A stretch of DNA of 28,518 bases. Source: a virus. Below are positions 6,303 to 13,312 of this stretch, piece after piece. The translations under genes and the position numbers were made by a program. A model generated the notes under the pieces. That model worked only from the letters and a program-made list of their open reading frames with translations, was not told where the DNA came from and made no database searches. Position 1 is the stretch's first letter. Every line of letters starts with the position of its first letter. Location: IMG/VR virus record IMGVR_UViG_3300014492_000711, positions 1-28,518 of that record. One strand, given 5' to 3'.

Positions 6303-6923
6303 TTACTGAGTGAGGCACGCCGCCAATTCGGCGCGCGGCCACCAATCGATGCGAGTGATCGGGCTCGTGTTGATCACGTCGATGCCAAGTTGGCGCAGCG
6401 GCTCCACGGCGAGCCGCAGCTGAGCCATCTGGATGTCCCAGGTCTGATTGCCCGGCTTGTTCGGCCGCGGATGGGGCAAATGATGATGCGAGCGGCCGTC
6501 GTCGGCGCGCCGCATGTCGGCGCCGAGAAGCACGATGCGCTTCACGCCGAGATGGACGGCGAAATTGATCGCGCCTTGCAGGCTCGTGCGCTCACTGACA
6601 GCGCAGGAACGATCGAGACTGAGCCCGGGCGGCGGCACTTGACGCCGCAATCGAAGAAGACGCAGCCCTGCAGCCCGAACCGATACCGTGACGATGCGCC
6701 CAGCAAAGGCTGCGAGGGCCTGACGCCGGCAATGGGTCTCCCACCAACTGGCGTCACCAAAAAACAGGAAATCAGCGAACGGCGCGGCTTCGTAACTGGA
6801 ATTGACCACGATCACCCGCCGGCCGCGCAGGAGCGAGAGGTCCTGATCGAGCACGCTGGTGCCGCCGGCAATAATAAAAGCGGTCTCGCCCGCCCACTCC
6901 GGCGCGACGTGCCACCAATGCAT
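6303..6923 (-). CDS. phage protein with MptE/DUF115-like nucleotide-binding fold
   Basis: The product has 206 residues. The start AFIIAGGTSVLDQDLSLL is a glycine-rich phosphate-binding-like loop. RVIVVNSSYEAAPFADFLFFGDASWW and later VKRIVLLGADMR follow the pattern of DUF115/MptE-like or glycosyltransferase-like proteins that occur beside tail fibre genes in many prophages. Its substrate is unknown, though modification of a surface or fibre glycan is a possibility. The ATG at 6923 begins 12 bases after the stop of the large repeat tail protein, so the two are co-transcribed. The Shine-Dalgarno is weak. The terminator-like palindrome at 6247-6264 follows it. Confidence 0.6.
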   Translation of the reverse strand: MHWWHVAPEWAGETAFIIAGGTSVLDQDLSLLRGRRVIVVNSSYEAAPFADFLFFGDASWWETHCRRQALAAFAGRIVTVSVRAAGLRLLRLRRQVPPPGLSLDRSCAVSERTSLQGAINFAVHLGVKRIVLLGADMRRADDGRSHHHLPHPRPNKPGNQTWDIQMAQLRLAVEPLRQLGIDVINTSPITRIDWWPRAELAACLTQ

Positions 6924-6935
6924 GATGCCCGACCG

Positions 6936-9263
6936 TCAGACGCCGATCGAGACGACGGTCAATTGCACCGGAGGCGGCAACGTCGGACCTTCCGATGTGG
7001 GTTCGCTCTCGGGCTCGGATTGAGGTTCAGAGCCGGACTCCGATGTCGGTTCGGAAGACGGCTCTGATGGATCTTCCGATCCGCCTTCGCTTGGCGGCTC
7101 GCTCTCGGATTCGCTGTCGTCCAAGCCCGCGCTTTGGTCCGCGGCAACGATGGCGTCGCCGAAGATCGCCCAACTGGTGAACCGACCGCCCTCCTGCACC
7201 ATGGTGGTGTGAGTATCGTGTTGGCGCGCTTCTACAATCTTACAAGCGGCTCCAAGAAACGATCCGTAGGAATGGGCTCCAGCGTTTGGCTGGGCTTGTG
7301 TTGCAATAGTCGTCCAGCCGCTAGCGCCATCGCTAGACACAACTGCGCCATCGTTTGTGCCCAGCAGGGCAAGCAGCATCGTGACCTTGGCGGTCGTGCT
7401 GATGCCGATGTCGTTCGGTTGCGCGTTGCCAGAACTGTGCGCCGGCAACGCAGCATGCGGGTCCCAGATGCGCGACAGATCGGCGCCACTTATGCCGAAG
7501 ACGATGAGAGTAGTGCTATCCGCGTCGCCCTCGAACGCCACCCGGATCGTGTCATTGATCAGCGGGCGCTGCGCGATTGCATACCAGACTTCAAAGTCGT
7601 TGTTGGTGTCCGGCTCTTTGATAGACGCGCGCTTTTTCCATTCGAGCCCCGCATCATCAACGATGGAGGCAACGGCCTGACCGTGACTCCAATAGCCGCC
7701 GTTGTGAACGACGGCGACGATCACGTCGTTGCCGAACGCGGTTGACAGCTTCGCGCTGACGCCGTTTTGAACCGTATAGTCAGCGGACTTGCCGCTGGCG
7801 TGACCGTCGATGCCGAACGGGCCACCACTTGTGCCGTATTCGCCGATTAGGCGCAGCGCGTCGACAACAATGCCAGTTGCGCCGGCCGCGCCGAAGGCGG
7901 TGGCTGTGACGCTCTCTCCGGAGATTGGATCGTCATCACCCCATTCCGCGTAGACACTCATCGATGGGGCATAGCCCCAATATGTTACGTGAGACAGGTA
8001 CAGAACCGGAAAAATCGTGGCTTGCCCAACTAAGAAGAAAGGCGTTTCGACCCTCGAGTAGGCGGCCAAGCCTGGTCCCAATCCAAGCAAGAGAACTTTG
8101 CTTGCCTCGGTCGAGACCGTAACCGAGTGAGTGCCAGCCGCGCCCTGCGAAACCGCAGGCAAAGCTGCGCTGGTGTCCCATGGCGACGAAGGATCAACGC
8201 CTTGAACCGCGAAAGCAATCGCCGCCACGCCCTTGCCGGTCAGGGTTGGGCCGCTTGCCATAGCAACGGTTATGACATCGTCGGTCAGAGTATCTGGCGC
8301 CACCGCGTACCAGACGGCGTAGCCGCCGGACGCCAGGCCTAAGCCGCTGCCGTTCCCGCTGATGCCTCCGGCCGTTCGTTGCGCCCAGGTCAGGCCCGCC
8401 GAGTCAGTGATGCCAGTAACGGAATTCGAACCCTCCCAGGTGAGCGCTACTATAATGACATCTTCGGTTGCGCTCGTGCTCAAGCGCAGGGTAACCGTCG
8501 ACCCGCCGGCGGCGGCGTTGATGGCTATGCCGTCGAAATAGGCATAAACGACCGGGGGTTCGCTCTCAGGCTCGCTCTCCGATTCTCCGTCACCTGAGCC
8601 AGCCGCAACGATGGCGTCGCCGATCATGCCCCAGGCATTGCTTATAGAACTGTACGTGAGCGACAGGTTTGATTGCGGCGACGATGTAATCACGTAGGCC
8701 GCGAGGCCTGACGCTGACTCCTGCGCCGCGGCCGTACTTGAAGGTGCCGTTACGGCTGTTAGTGGCGGTTGGGGGCTCGATATAGAGAAGTAATTCCATG
8801 AAGCCGCAAAAGAAAACACGAACGCTTTTTGGGCGGCCGTCGACACTTCAACGCTTTGCGTCCAGCCCGACCCATCGTTGCTCGCCGGCAGCGCGTCGTT
8901 TGAATCCCATGGCGCCGACGTATCAGCGCCGGAGACTGCAAAGGCCATGCACGACCAGTCGTCCGTCGTGCTCGCGAAAGTAAAAGTAATAGTGTCGTCC
9001 GAAAGTTTTGCCGATGCGATCGCGTACCAGACCTCGATCGCGCCCTTGCCGAATGTCTTACTTGAGCGCCGGGCCCACGAGAGCCCGGCCGTGTCGCTCA
9101 CGTCAGAAATCGCAATTGGGGTGTTGCTGTTGTGACCCCCCGACTCATTGAAGACACACAGCACGACAACGACGTCTGGCTTCGAAGTCGACAGTGTTAC
9201 GCTGCCGGTAACAGCATTGCCGCCGCCGGAATTGGCAGCGGACGCATCGAGGGCGAGCGCCAT
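6936..9263 (-). CDS. large three-repeat tail fibre/tail surface protein with SEP-rich linkers
   Basis: The product has 775 residues and no recognised enzyme motif. It consists of three diverged copies of a beta-rich module of about 230-250 residues. Matching landmarks are DTAGLSWARR/DSAGLTWAQR/DDAGLEWKKR (57, 287, 536), WYAIASAKLSDDTITF and its relatives (79, 318, 560), and SGADTSAPWDSNDALPA and its relatives (111, 354, 592). Copies 1 and 3 end in IGDAIVAA/FGDAIVAA and run into Ser-Glu-Pro-rich linkers (226-237 and 716-762). A short tail (TLPPPVQLTVVSIGV) closes the protein. Position after the tail-tip genes and the modular beta-structure suggest a fibre or an exposed adhesin on the virion. 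The ATG at 9263 is three bases from the preceding stop. The function is inferred. Confidence 0.75.
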   Translation of the reverse strand: MALALDASAANSGGGNAVTGSVTLSTSKPDVVVVLCVFNESGGHNSNTPIAISDVSDTAGLSWARRSSKTFGKGAIEVWYAIASAKLSDDTITFTFASTTDDWSCMAFAVSGADTSAPWDSNDALPASNDGSGWTQSVEVSTAAQKAFVFSFAASWNYFSISSPQPPLTAVTAPSSTAAAQESASGLAAYVITSSPQSNLSLTYSSISNAWGMIGDAIVAAGSGDGESESEPESEPPVVYAYFDGIAINAAAGGSTVTLRLSTSATEDVIIVALTWEGSNSVTGITDSAGLTWAQRTAGGISGNGSGLGLASGGYAVWYAVAPDTLTDDVITVAMASGPTLTGKGVAAIAFAVQGVDPSSPWDTSAALPAVSQGAAGTHSVTVSTEASKVLLLGLGPGLAAYSRVETPFFLVGQATIFPVLYLSHVTYWGYAPSMSVYAEWGDDDPISGESVTATAFGAAGATGIVVDALRLIGEYGTSGGPFGIDGHASGKSADYTVQNGVSAKLSTAFGNDVIVAVVHNGGYWSHGQAVASIVDDAGLEWKKRASIKEPDTNNDFEVWYAIAQRPLINDTIRVAFEGDADSTTLIVFGISGADLSRIWDPHAALPAHSSGNAQPNDIGISTTAKVTMLLALLGTNDGAVVSSDGASGWTTIATQAQPNAGAHSYGSFLGAACKIVEARQHDTHTTMVQEGGRFTSWAIFGDAIVAADQSAGLDDSESESEPPSEGGSEDPSEPSSEPTSESGSEPQSEPESEPTSEGPTLPPPVQLTVVSIGV
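6978..7118 (-). repeat. Ser-Glu-Pro low-complexity coding repeat
   Basis: Residues 716-762 of the fibre-like protein are an irregular array of SESE, SEP, PESE and TSE units. A short copy of the same linker type (residues 226-237, bases 8553-8588) separates the first two beta-modules. The DNA is correspondingly repetitive in TCGGA/GGCTC-type words. Such acidic linkers are expected to be extended and flexible, and replication slippage could vary their length. Confidence 0.8.
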
Positions 9264-9266
9264 TGT

Positions 9267-10040
9267 TCAGTCCCCGATGCTGCCTTTTCGCGCGGCGAAG
9301 TTCACGCTGAAGTCCTTCGCGGTCGCATCCAGTCCCGGGGGCCGCAGTATCCGCATGCGGTCGCCGGCCTCGAATTGCACGGCAGCGCCAAGCGCGAACG
9401 TTGCCACCGTGGCACCCGCCGCGATCGAGATCGTCCCGATCTCCGTTGCATTCTTGCGCACGGATAATGTGAGCGCTCCGGTAGTTGCTGTTTGCAGGCT
9501 TGCCGCCGATCCGATCAAACCTTCCGGCAGATAGAATCTGCGGTTGGCGATCAATGTGAACATCGCCGCGCCGGCATCGATGCCGACGCCGGGCGTCCCC
9601 GGAAAGAAAAAGCCGATGTCGTAGAGGTTCGGGAAGGGCAGGATGAATTGATAGAGCGCCTGTCCGGCAATTAGCCCGTCTGGATCGAATGCCGCGCCCG
9701 AGGTGTGCTCAAGCAGGGCCAGATAGAGGCCATCGTTGGCAGTGAAGAAATCAAAGACCGCGTAATCGTGGTTGCCTTCATAGCTTCCGGTGAAGCGAAA
9801 GGCCGCTTGCGGCAACGTAAATGGGCCGAACGAAGTCACTCCATCCGACAACATAATGGTCATGCGGTTGCCGCTGACCGTGATGTTGCCGATCTGCAGG
9901 GGCTGAGCTGGATTGTCCTCGACGGCTTGCAGTCGTTGCAGGAGATCCCAGAAATTCTCGTCGACCTCGACGGCGTTGAGGTTTGCGCCTTTGCCGGCGC
10001 CCCAACGCATATCGTCGCGTGTCCTGAATTTAAGCGACAC
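9267..10040 (-). CDS. phage tail fibre/tip-associated protein
   Basis: The product has 257 residues. The N-terminus (RTRDDMRWGAGKGANLNAVEVDENFW) resembles the attachment end of phage tail proteins. The rest is beta-rich, with GNITVSGNRMTIMLSDG and a glycine/alanine-rich second half. I do not recognise a named family. The start is GTG at 10040 with GAAGGGAAG upstream; an in-frame ATG at residue 11 is possible. It lies between two other tail genes on the same strand, with the next ATG only three bases past its stop, which supports a structural role in the distal tail. Confidence 0.65.
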   Translation of the reverse strand: MSLKFRTRDDMRWGAGKGANLNAVEVDENFWDLLQRLQAVEDNPAQPLQIGNITVSGNRMTIMLSDGVTSFGPFTLPQAAFRFTGSYEGNHDYAVFDFFTANDGLYLALLEHTSGAAFDPDGLIAGQALYQFILPFPNLYDIGFFFPGTPGVGIDAGAAMFTLIANRRFYLPEGLIGSAASLQTATTGALTLSVRKNATEIGTISIAAGATVATFALGAAVQFEAGDRMRILRPPGLDATAKDFSVNFAARKGSIGD

Positions 10041-10070
10041 CGTAAAGTCTTCCCTTCTAAAAGTCTGAGT

Positions 10071-10601
10071 TCAGCCGTAAGGCTTGAGGTACGTGGGTTG
10101 GGAGGCCTTGGTCAGATAGGGAAACGTCTGGATCGTGCTTCCGCCGCCAAAACCGTTGGAGCTGTCGCCGCCGGTCGATGAAAGTCCAACGCCCGCCACG
10201 TAGGCGTTGGCGGGATCACCCCACGGCGGCTCCTCAATCTCGATCGCCGGATATCTGCCGAGGCCGTTATAGGCAGCAAACCACCCATTCATTGTGCTGA
10301 GAATGAGATCCGCCATCCCTTCCGTGAACGGCCCGCTGGCGTCGTTGTGACGGATCGCGTCGACAAGCGTGGCGAAGCCGAAGGTTCTCGTGGAAAAGAC
10401 CGCCCATTGGTGCAGGTCGGCGCGCCAAATGTAGGTCGTCAACGTCTGCACCGGGTTGTAGACCCACCATCCGGTGTATTCGGATTCGACCTCGCTTTCG
10501 GGCTCGCCGTGATCTGTCGGCCAATGGATTTTCGTGATGCGCTGAAACGTATCGAGCCGCACCAAATCGGGCGCGCGGCCAGTCGTCTTGATGATGGCCA
10601 T
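10071..10601 (-). CDS. phage tail-region protein of unknown function
   Basis: The product has 176 residues. It begins AIIKTTGRAPDLVRLDTFQRITKIHWP and contains a short acidic EPESEVESE stretch (about 33-41) that echoes the linkers of the downstream fibre-like protein. Aromatic residues are frequent (WWVYNPVQTLTTYIWRADLHQW), and the C-terminus is glycine/serine rich (GGDSSNGFGGGS). I recognise no family. The ATG at 10601 is nine bases after the preceding stop, so it belongs to the tail operon. The SEP echo suggests a partner of, or shared origin with, the fibre module, which is speculation. Confidence 0.6.
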   Translation of the reverse strand: MAIIKTTGRAPDLVRLDTFQRITKIHWPTDHGEPESEVESEYTGWWVYNPVQTLTTYIWRADLHQWAVFSTRTFGFATLVDAIRHNDASGPFTEGMADLILSTMNGWFAAYNGLGRYPAIEIEEPPWGDPANAYVAGVGLSSTGGDSSNGFGGGSTIQTFPYLTKASQPTYLKPYG

Positions 10602-10609
10602 GTGGAGCT

Positions 10610-10948
10610 TTAAGAAAAGTCCGGCTTTATCGCGATTTCTTCGCCGGTCGCCGCGTTCTTAAAAACCATCTGCTTGATGCGCTCGACATCGATGTATTGT
10701 CGTTCGTCGTCCGGGTTGGTGATGCGCACGGTCTCGGTTTTGCGCCGCGACTTATCCTCGTCCCAATTGATCTTGACTTCGAACCTCACGATATCCGGCG
10801 CCGGCGCCACCTTGTTGTCGGCCTCGCCCTGCCAGGCGATCTCGGCATTGTCGGCGTTCGGGGGCACCGCCGGCTGAACGGGCGCTAGCACGCGGGCGGT
10901 GAAGACATCGTCGCGTTGAAACGGCCGGACGACGCGTTCCAGGCTCAT
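10610..10948 (-). CDS. small phage tail-region protein of unknown function
   Basis: The product has 112 residues. The sequence is hydrophilic, with a proline-rich first half (APVQPAVPPNADNAEI) and a second half IVRFEVKINWDEDKSRRKTE, then YIDVERIKQMVFKN, suggesting a small beta/alpha domain. The ATG at 10948 overlaps the TGA of the large tail gene by four bases (ATGA), a strong sign of translational coupling and of a real gene. No family is recognised. It is probably a minor virion or assembly protein, from position only. Confidence 0.65.
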   Translation of the reverse strand: MSLERVVRPFQRDDVFTARVLAPVQPAVPPNADNAEIAWQGEADNKVAPAPDIVRFEVKINWDEDKSRRKTETVRITNPDDERQYIDVERIKQMVFKNAATGEEIAIKPDFS

Positions 10949-12873
10949 GCAGTTGATCCCGCCTCAAGGTCGATCGTGCGCGGAATCTTCAGGTCAGAAA
11001 CCGCAACGTCGTAATCGGTTTCGAACGGACCTCCGCTCACCGGCACCATGCGAATATCGAATTTGTCGGCTGCGGTATTGAGCAGCGTGAAGACATCGTC
11101 AGTGCTTTTGGCGACCAGCGCCGTGTTGAAGCCGGGCAGGCCGTGGGCGCCGCCGGCAGCAATTTCCTTCAGCCCATTCAGGGCGGACTGTTGCGCGCCA
11201 ACGCCGCCGGTCCATGACAACGAGCGGACGCAGCGCTGGCGGGTCATGCGGAAGAAGTCGACACCGTCGTCGTTCGGCGGCAGCCCTTCCTGGCTCGCAT
11301 AGTTTACTTCGCCGGGGATCGGCATGACGTACTGGTTGTCGCGGCGTTGGTAGCCGTCGGTAACGTACCCATCCGCTACGTAGGTCGGGTCGCCCGCGAC
11401 TTCATCAACCCTGCCGCCTTTGCCGACGCTGCAGCCGATCGTGATGGTGCCGACGAACGCGCCGGAATCGCCGTCCATGCTGATCTGGTAGGATTTTATC
11501 TTGCCGGCCGCTTCGCCACCGGGAAGGCGGCGATCGACGAGAACAAGGCTCTTGCGGCAGGAAAGTTCGAGGTCAACCGCCAGCGCGCCCGAGATCTCGA
11601 ATTCGACGTTAACGGCGCGCGCTCGCGACAAGAGCTGCGCCCGCGCCACGCAGATCAGGTACTCGATACTCTGCTGCCCGCGCTCCAGGGCGAAATAGAT
11701 CGACCGCCGCACATCGCCGATTGGCAGCGCTCCTTCCGGGTCGATCGGGGAGACGATCTCCGAAGACTTCATGTTAAGCGCGATCGCGTCATCTCCATCC
11801 GGCTCGGTAACGATGGATTGCACATCTGCTTCGAGCATGAAGGTGAGCACCTCGGTCCGGCTCCGCGAGGCCGAATACGAAAGTTGCAAGTCGCACGACA
11901 GCGTCCACAGCGGGACCTGCAGAATTTCGTTGAAGGCATTTGGATAGGGCGCCGGCGAACGCGGGATCGGCGTGCCTGACCACCACATGTAGATCGGCGA
12001 CGGGTCGGAGATAAAGATATACGCGTCGCCGGGCATCTTCGTCGAAAACGTGTCGCCCGAATACTTGCCGCTAAAGGGCCAGGTGGCGTAGGTGAACCAA
12101 CCGAGCGCGGGCGTACGTACGTCGCCGCGGCGGGTCGCGGACCCGGCGAGCACCTTCCAACCACCGCCCACATCATGCCCGCTCTTGGGCCAGTTCTTTT
12201 CCAAGCCCGCACCGGTAAAGGACTGGATCGTCGGCGGCACGATGTTGGGGAGCGCACCGGCCGCATTCTGCGTCCAGGTCACTGTCGCGGTCATCGTAGC
12301 GCTGCGGACGGGCGCCTGGTCATAGTTGATCCGCAGCGAGTCGTAGAACGCTTGGTCTTCCTCGATCGATAACGTGCCGTCTTCGCCGACCAAGATATTG
12401 GAGGTCGAGACTTGCAGCGATGTTCGATCGATGTGCCACAGCTCCGGCCGCGATTCCAAAACATTGTCCGGATCGTCGGCGGTATCGGGCGAAAACCAGA
12501 TCGGGTCCCAGTAAGGTCCGACCTTCAAGGTCTCGGCAACGGCGGCCTTCTGCTCTTCGAAATCCTCTGGCCTTGCCACGAAGGCAAGCTTGACCAGTTC
12601 CTGGTCGAGGTCTTCGGGAACGCCGACGAGGCGCCCGAAGAACAGTGGCACGACATCGGCGCCGGGCTTTTGATAGGAGAGCCACGCCCAGACCTTGCGG
12701 CCGGGTGCGAGCAGGCCGACGCGGGGGTTGATGATAGTGATATCGAGGGAGGGAAAATCACCTTCGTGGTGCAAGATCGTAAACGACAGAATTTCTTCGT
12801 CGTCGCGAACATGTGCTGGACCGAAGCTCAGCTCGCCGGCGTCCGCCCACGCAAAGAAAAATGGACCGGCCAC
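10945..12873 (-). CDS. large phage tail protein, probable tail hub/tip component
   Basis: The frame is open to a TTG at 12888, but the GTG at 12873 is preferred because GAAGAGG lies at good spacing and the preceding gene then ends two bases before it. This gives 642 residues; the TTG start would add five residues and overlap by 14 bases. The protein starts AGPFFFAWADAGELSFGP and continues with ITIINPRVGLLAPGRKVWAW and LFFGRLVGVPEDLDQELVKL, the style of hub or baseplate proteins that form a beta-barrel ring at the tail tip. There are no enzyme motifs. It lies downstream of the tape measure, in the place of lambda L/K/I/J-type tip genes. The exact role is inferred. Confidence 0.7.
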   Translation of the reverse strand: MAGPFFFAWADAGELSFGPAHVRDDEEILSFTILHHEGDFPSLDITIINPRVGLLAPGRKVWAWLSYQKPGADVVPLFFGRLVGVPEDLDQELVKLAFVARPEDFEEQKAAVAETLKVGPYWDPIWFSPDTADDPDNVLESRPELWHIDRTSLQVSTSNILVGEDGTLSIEEDQAFYDSLRINYDQAPVRSATMTATVTWTQNAAGALPNIVPPTIQSFTGAGLEKNWPKSGHDVGGGWKVLAGSATRRGDVRTPALGWFTYATWPFSGKYSGDTFSTKMPGDAYIFISDPSPIYMWWSGTPIPRSPAPYPNAFNEILQVPLWTLSCDLQLSYSASRSRTEVLTFMLEADVQSIVTEPDGDDAIALNMKSSEIVSPIDPEGALPIGDVRRSIYFALERGQQSIEYLICVARAQLLSRARAVNVEFEISGALAVDLELSCRKSLVLVDRRLPGGEAAGKIKSYQISMDGDSGAFVGTITIGCSVGKGGRVDEVAGDPTYVADGYVTDGYQRRDNQYVMPIPGEVNYASQEGLPPNDDGVDFFRMTRQRCVRSLSWTGGVGAQQSALNGLKEIAAGGAHGLPGFNTALVAKSTDDVFTLLNTAADKFDIRMVPVSGGPFETDYDVAVSDLKIPRTIDLEAGSTA

Positions 12874-12874
12874 C

Positions 12875-13306
12875 TTATGCCTCTTCAAGATCGAGGGACC
12901 AGCTGATCGCTGCGCCGTATTCGTCCTCCTGCACGGCGAAATTCATCACGATCATCGTCAGCCGTGGCCGATAGATCGTGAAGGCGCCTTCCACATAGGA
13001 CGAGCCTGGCACGACCGGCCGTGATGGCGAGCCGCCAACGGTCTTGTAGGAAAGCGTCGCCACGCAATCGACAGTCACTTGCTCGCCCGGCCAGATCCCA
13101 TCAAGCGCCGGCGTATTCTGGTCGGTGCAGGAGATCGTGCTGCGGAATTTCCGGAATTGCGCCGCCGAAATGTCGATTAAGCTGCCGTTGACAGTGCGGC
13201 GCGTGTTCTGGGCGGCCTGGATCGGCGTCAGCGTCTGCGACAGCCCGCGCGCCGAATAGGGCGAGACCCCGGGCCCCGATATGACCAACAGCGTCTCGTT
13301 CGCCAA
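12875..13306 (-). CDS. phage distal-tail protein of unknown family
   Basis: The product has 143 residues. The only usable in-frame start is TTG at 13306, with AGGG upstream, because the TAA of the tape-measure gene lies in this frame just before it. The product is beta-rich: LLVISGPGVSPYSARGLSQTL, an ISCTDQNTPALDGIWPG stretch, and FTIYRPRLTMIVMNF. It directly follows the tape measure, where many siphoviruses encode a distal tail or tip attachment protein, and it precedes the putative hub. The function is inferred from order. Confidence 0.65.
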   Translation of the reverse strand: MANETLLVISGPGVSPYSARGLSQTLTPIQAAQNTRRTVNGSLIDISAAQFRKFRSTISCTDQNTPALDGIWPGEQVTVDCVATLSYKTVGGSPSRPVVPGSSYVEGAFTIYRPRLTMIVMNFAVQEDEYGAAISWSLDLEEA

Positions 13307-13312
13307 GATACA

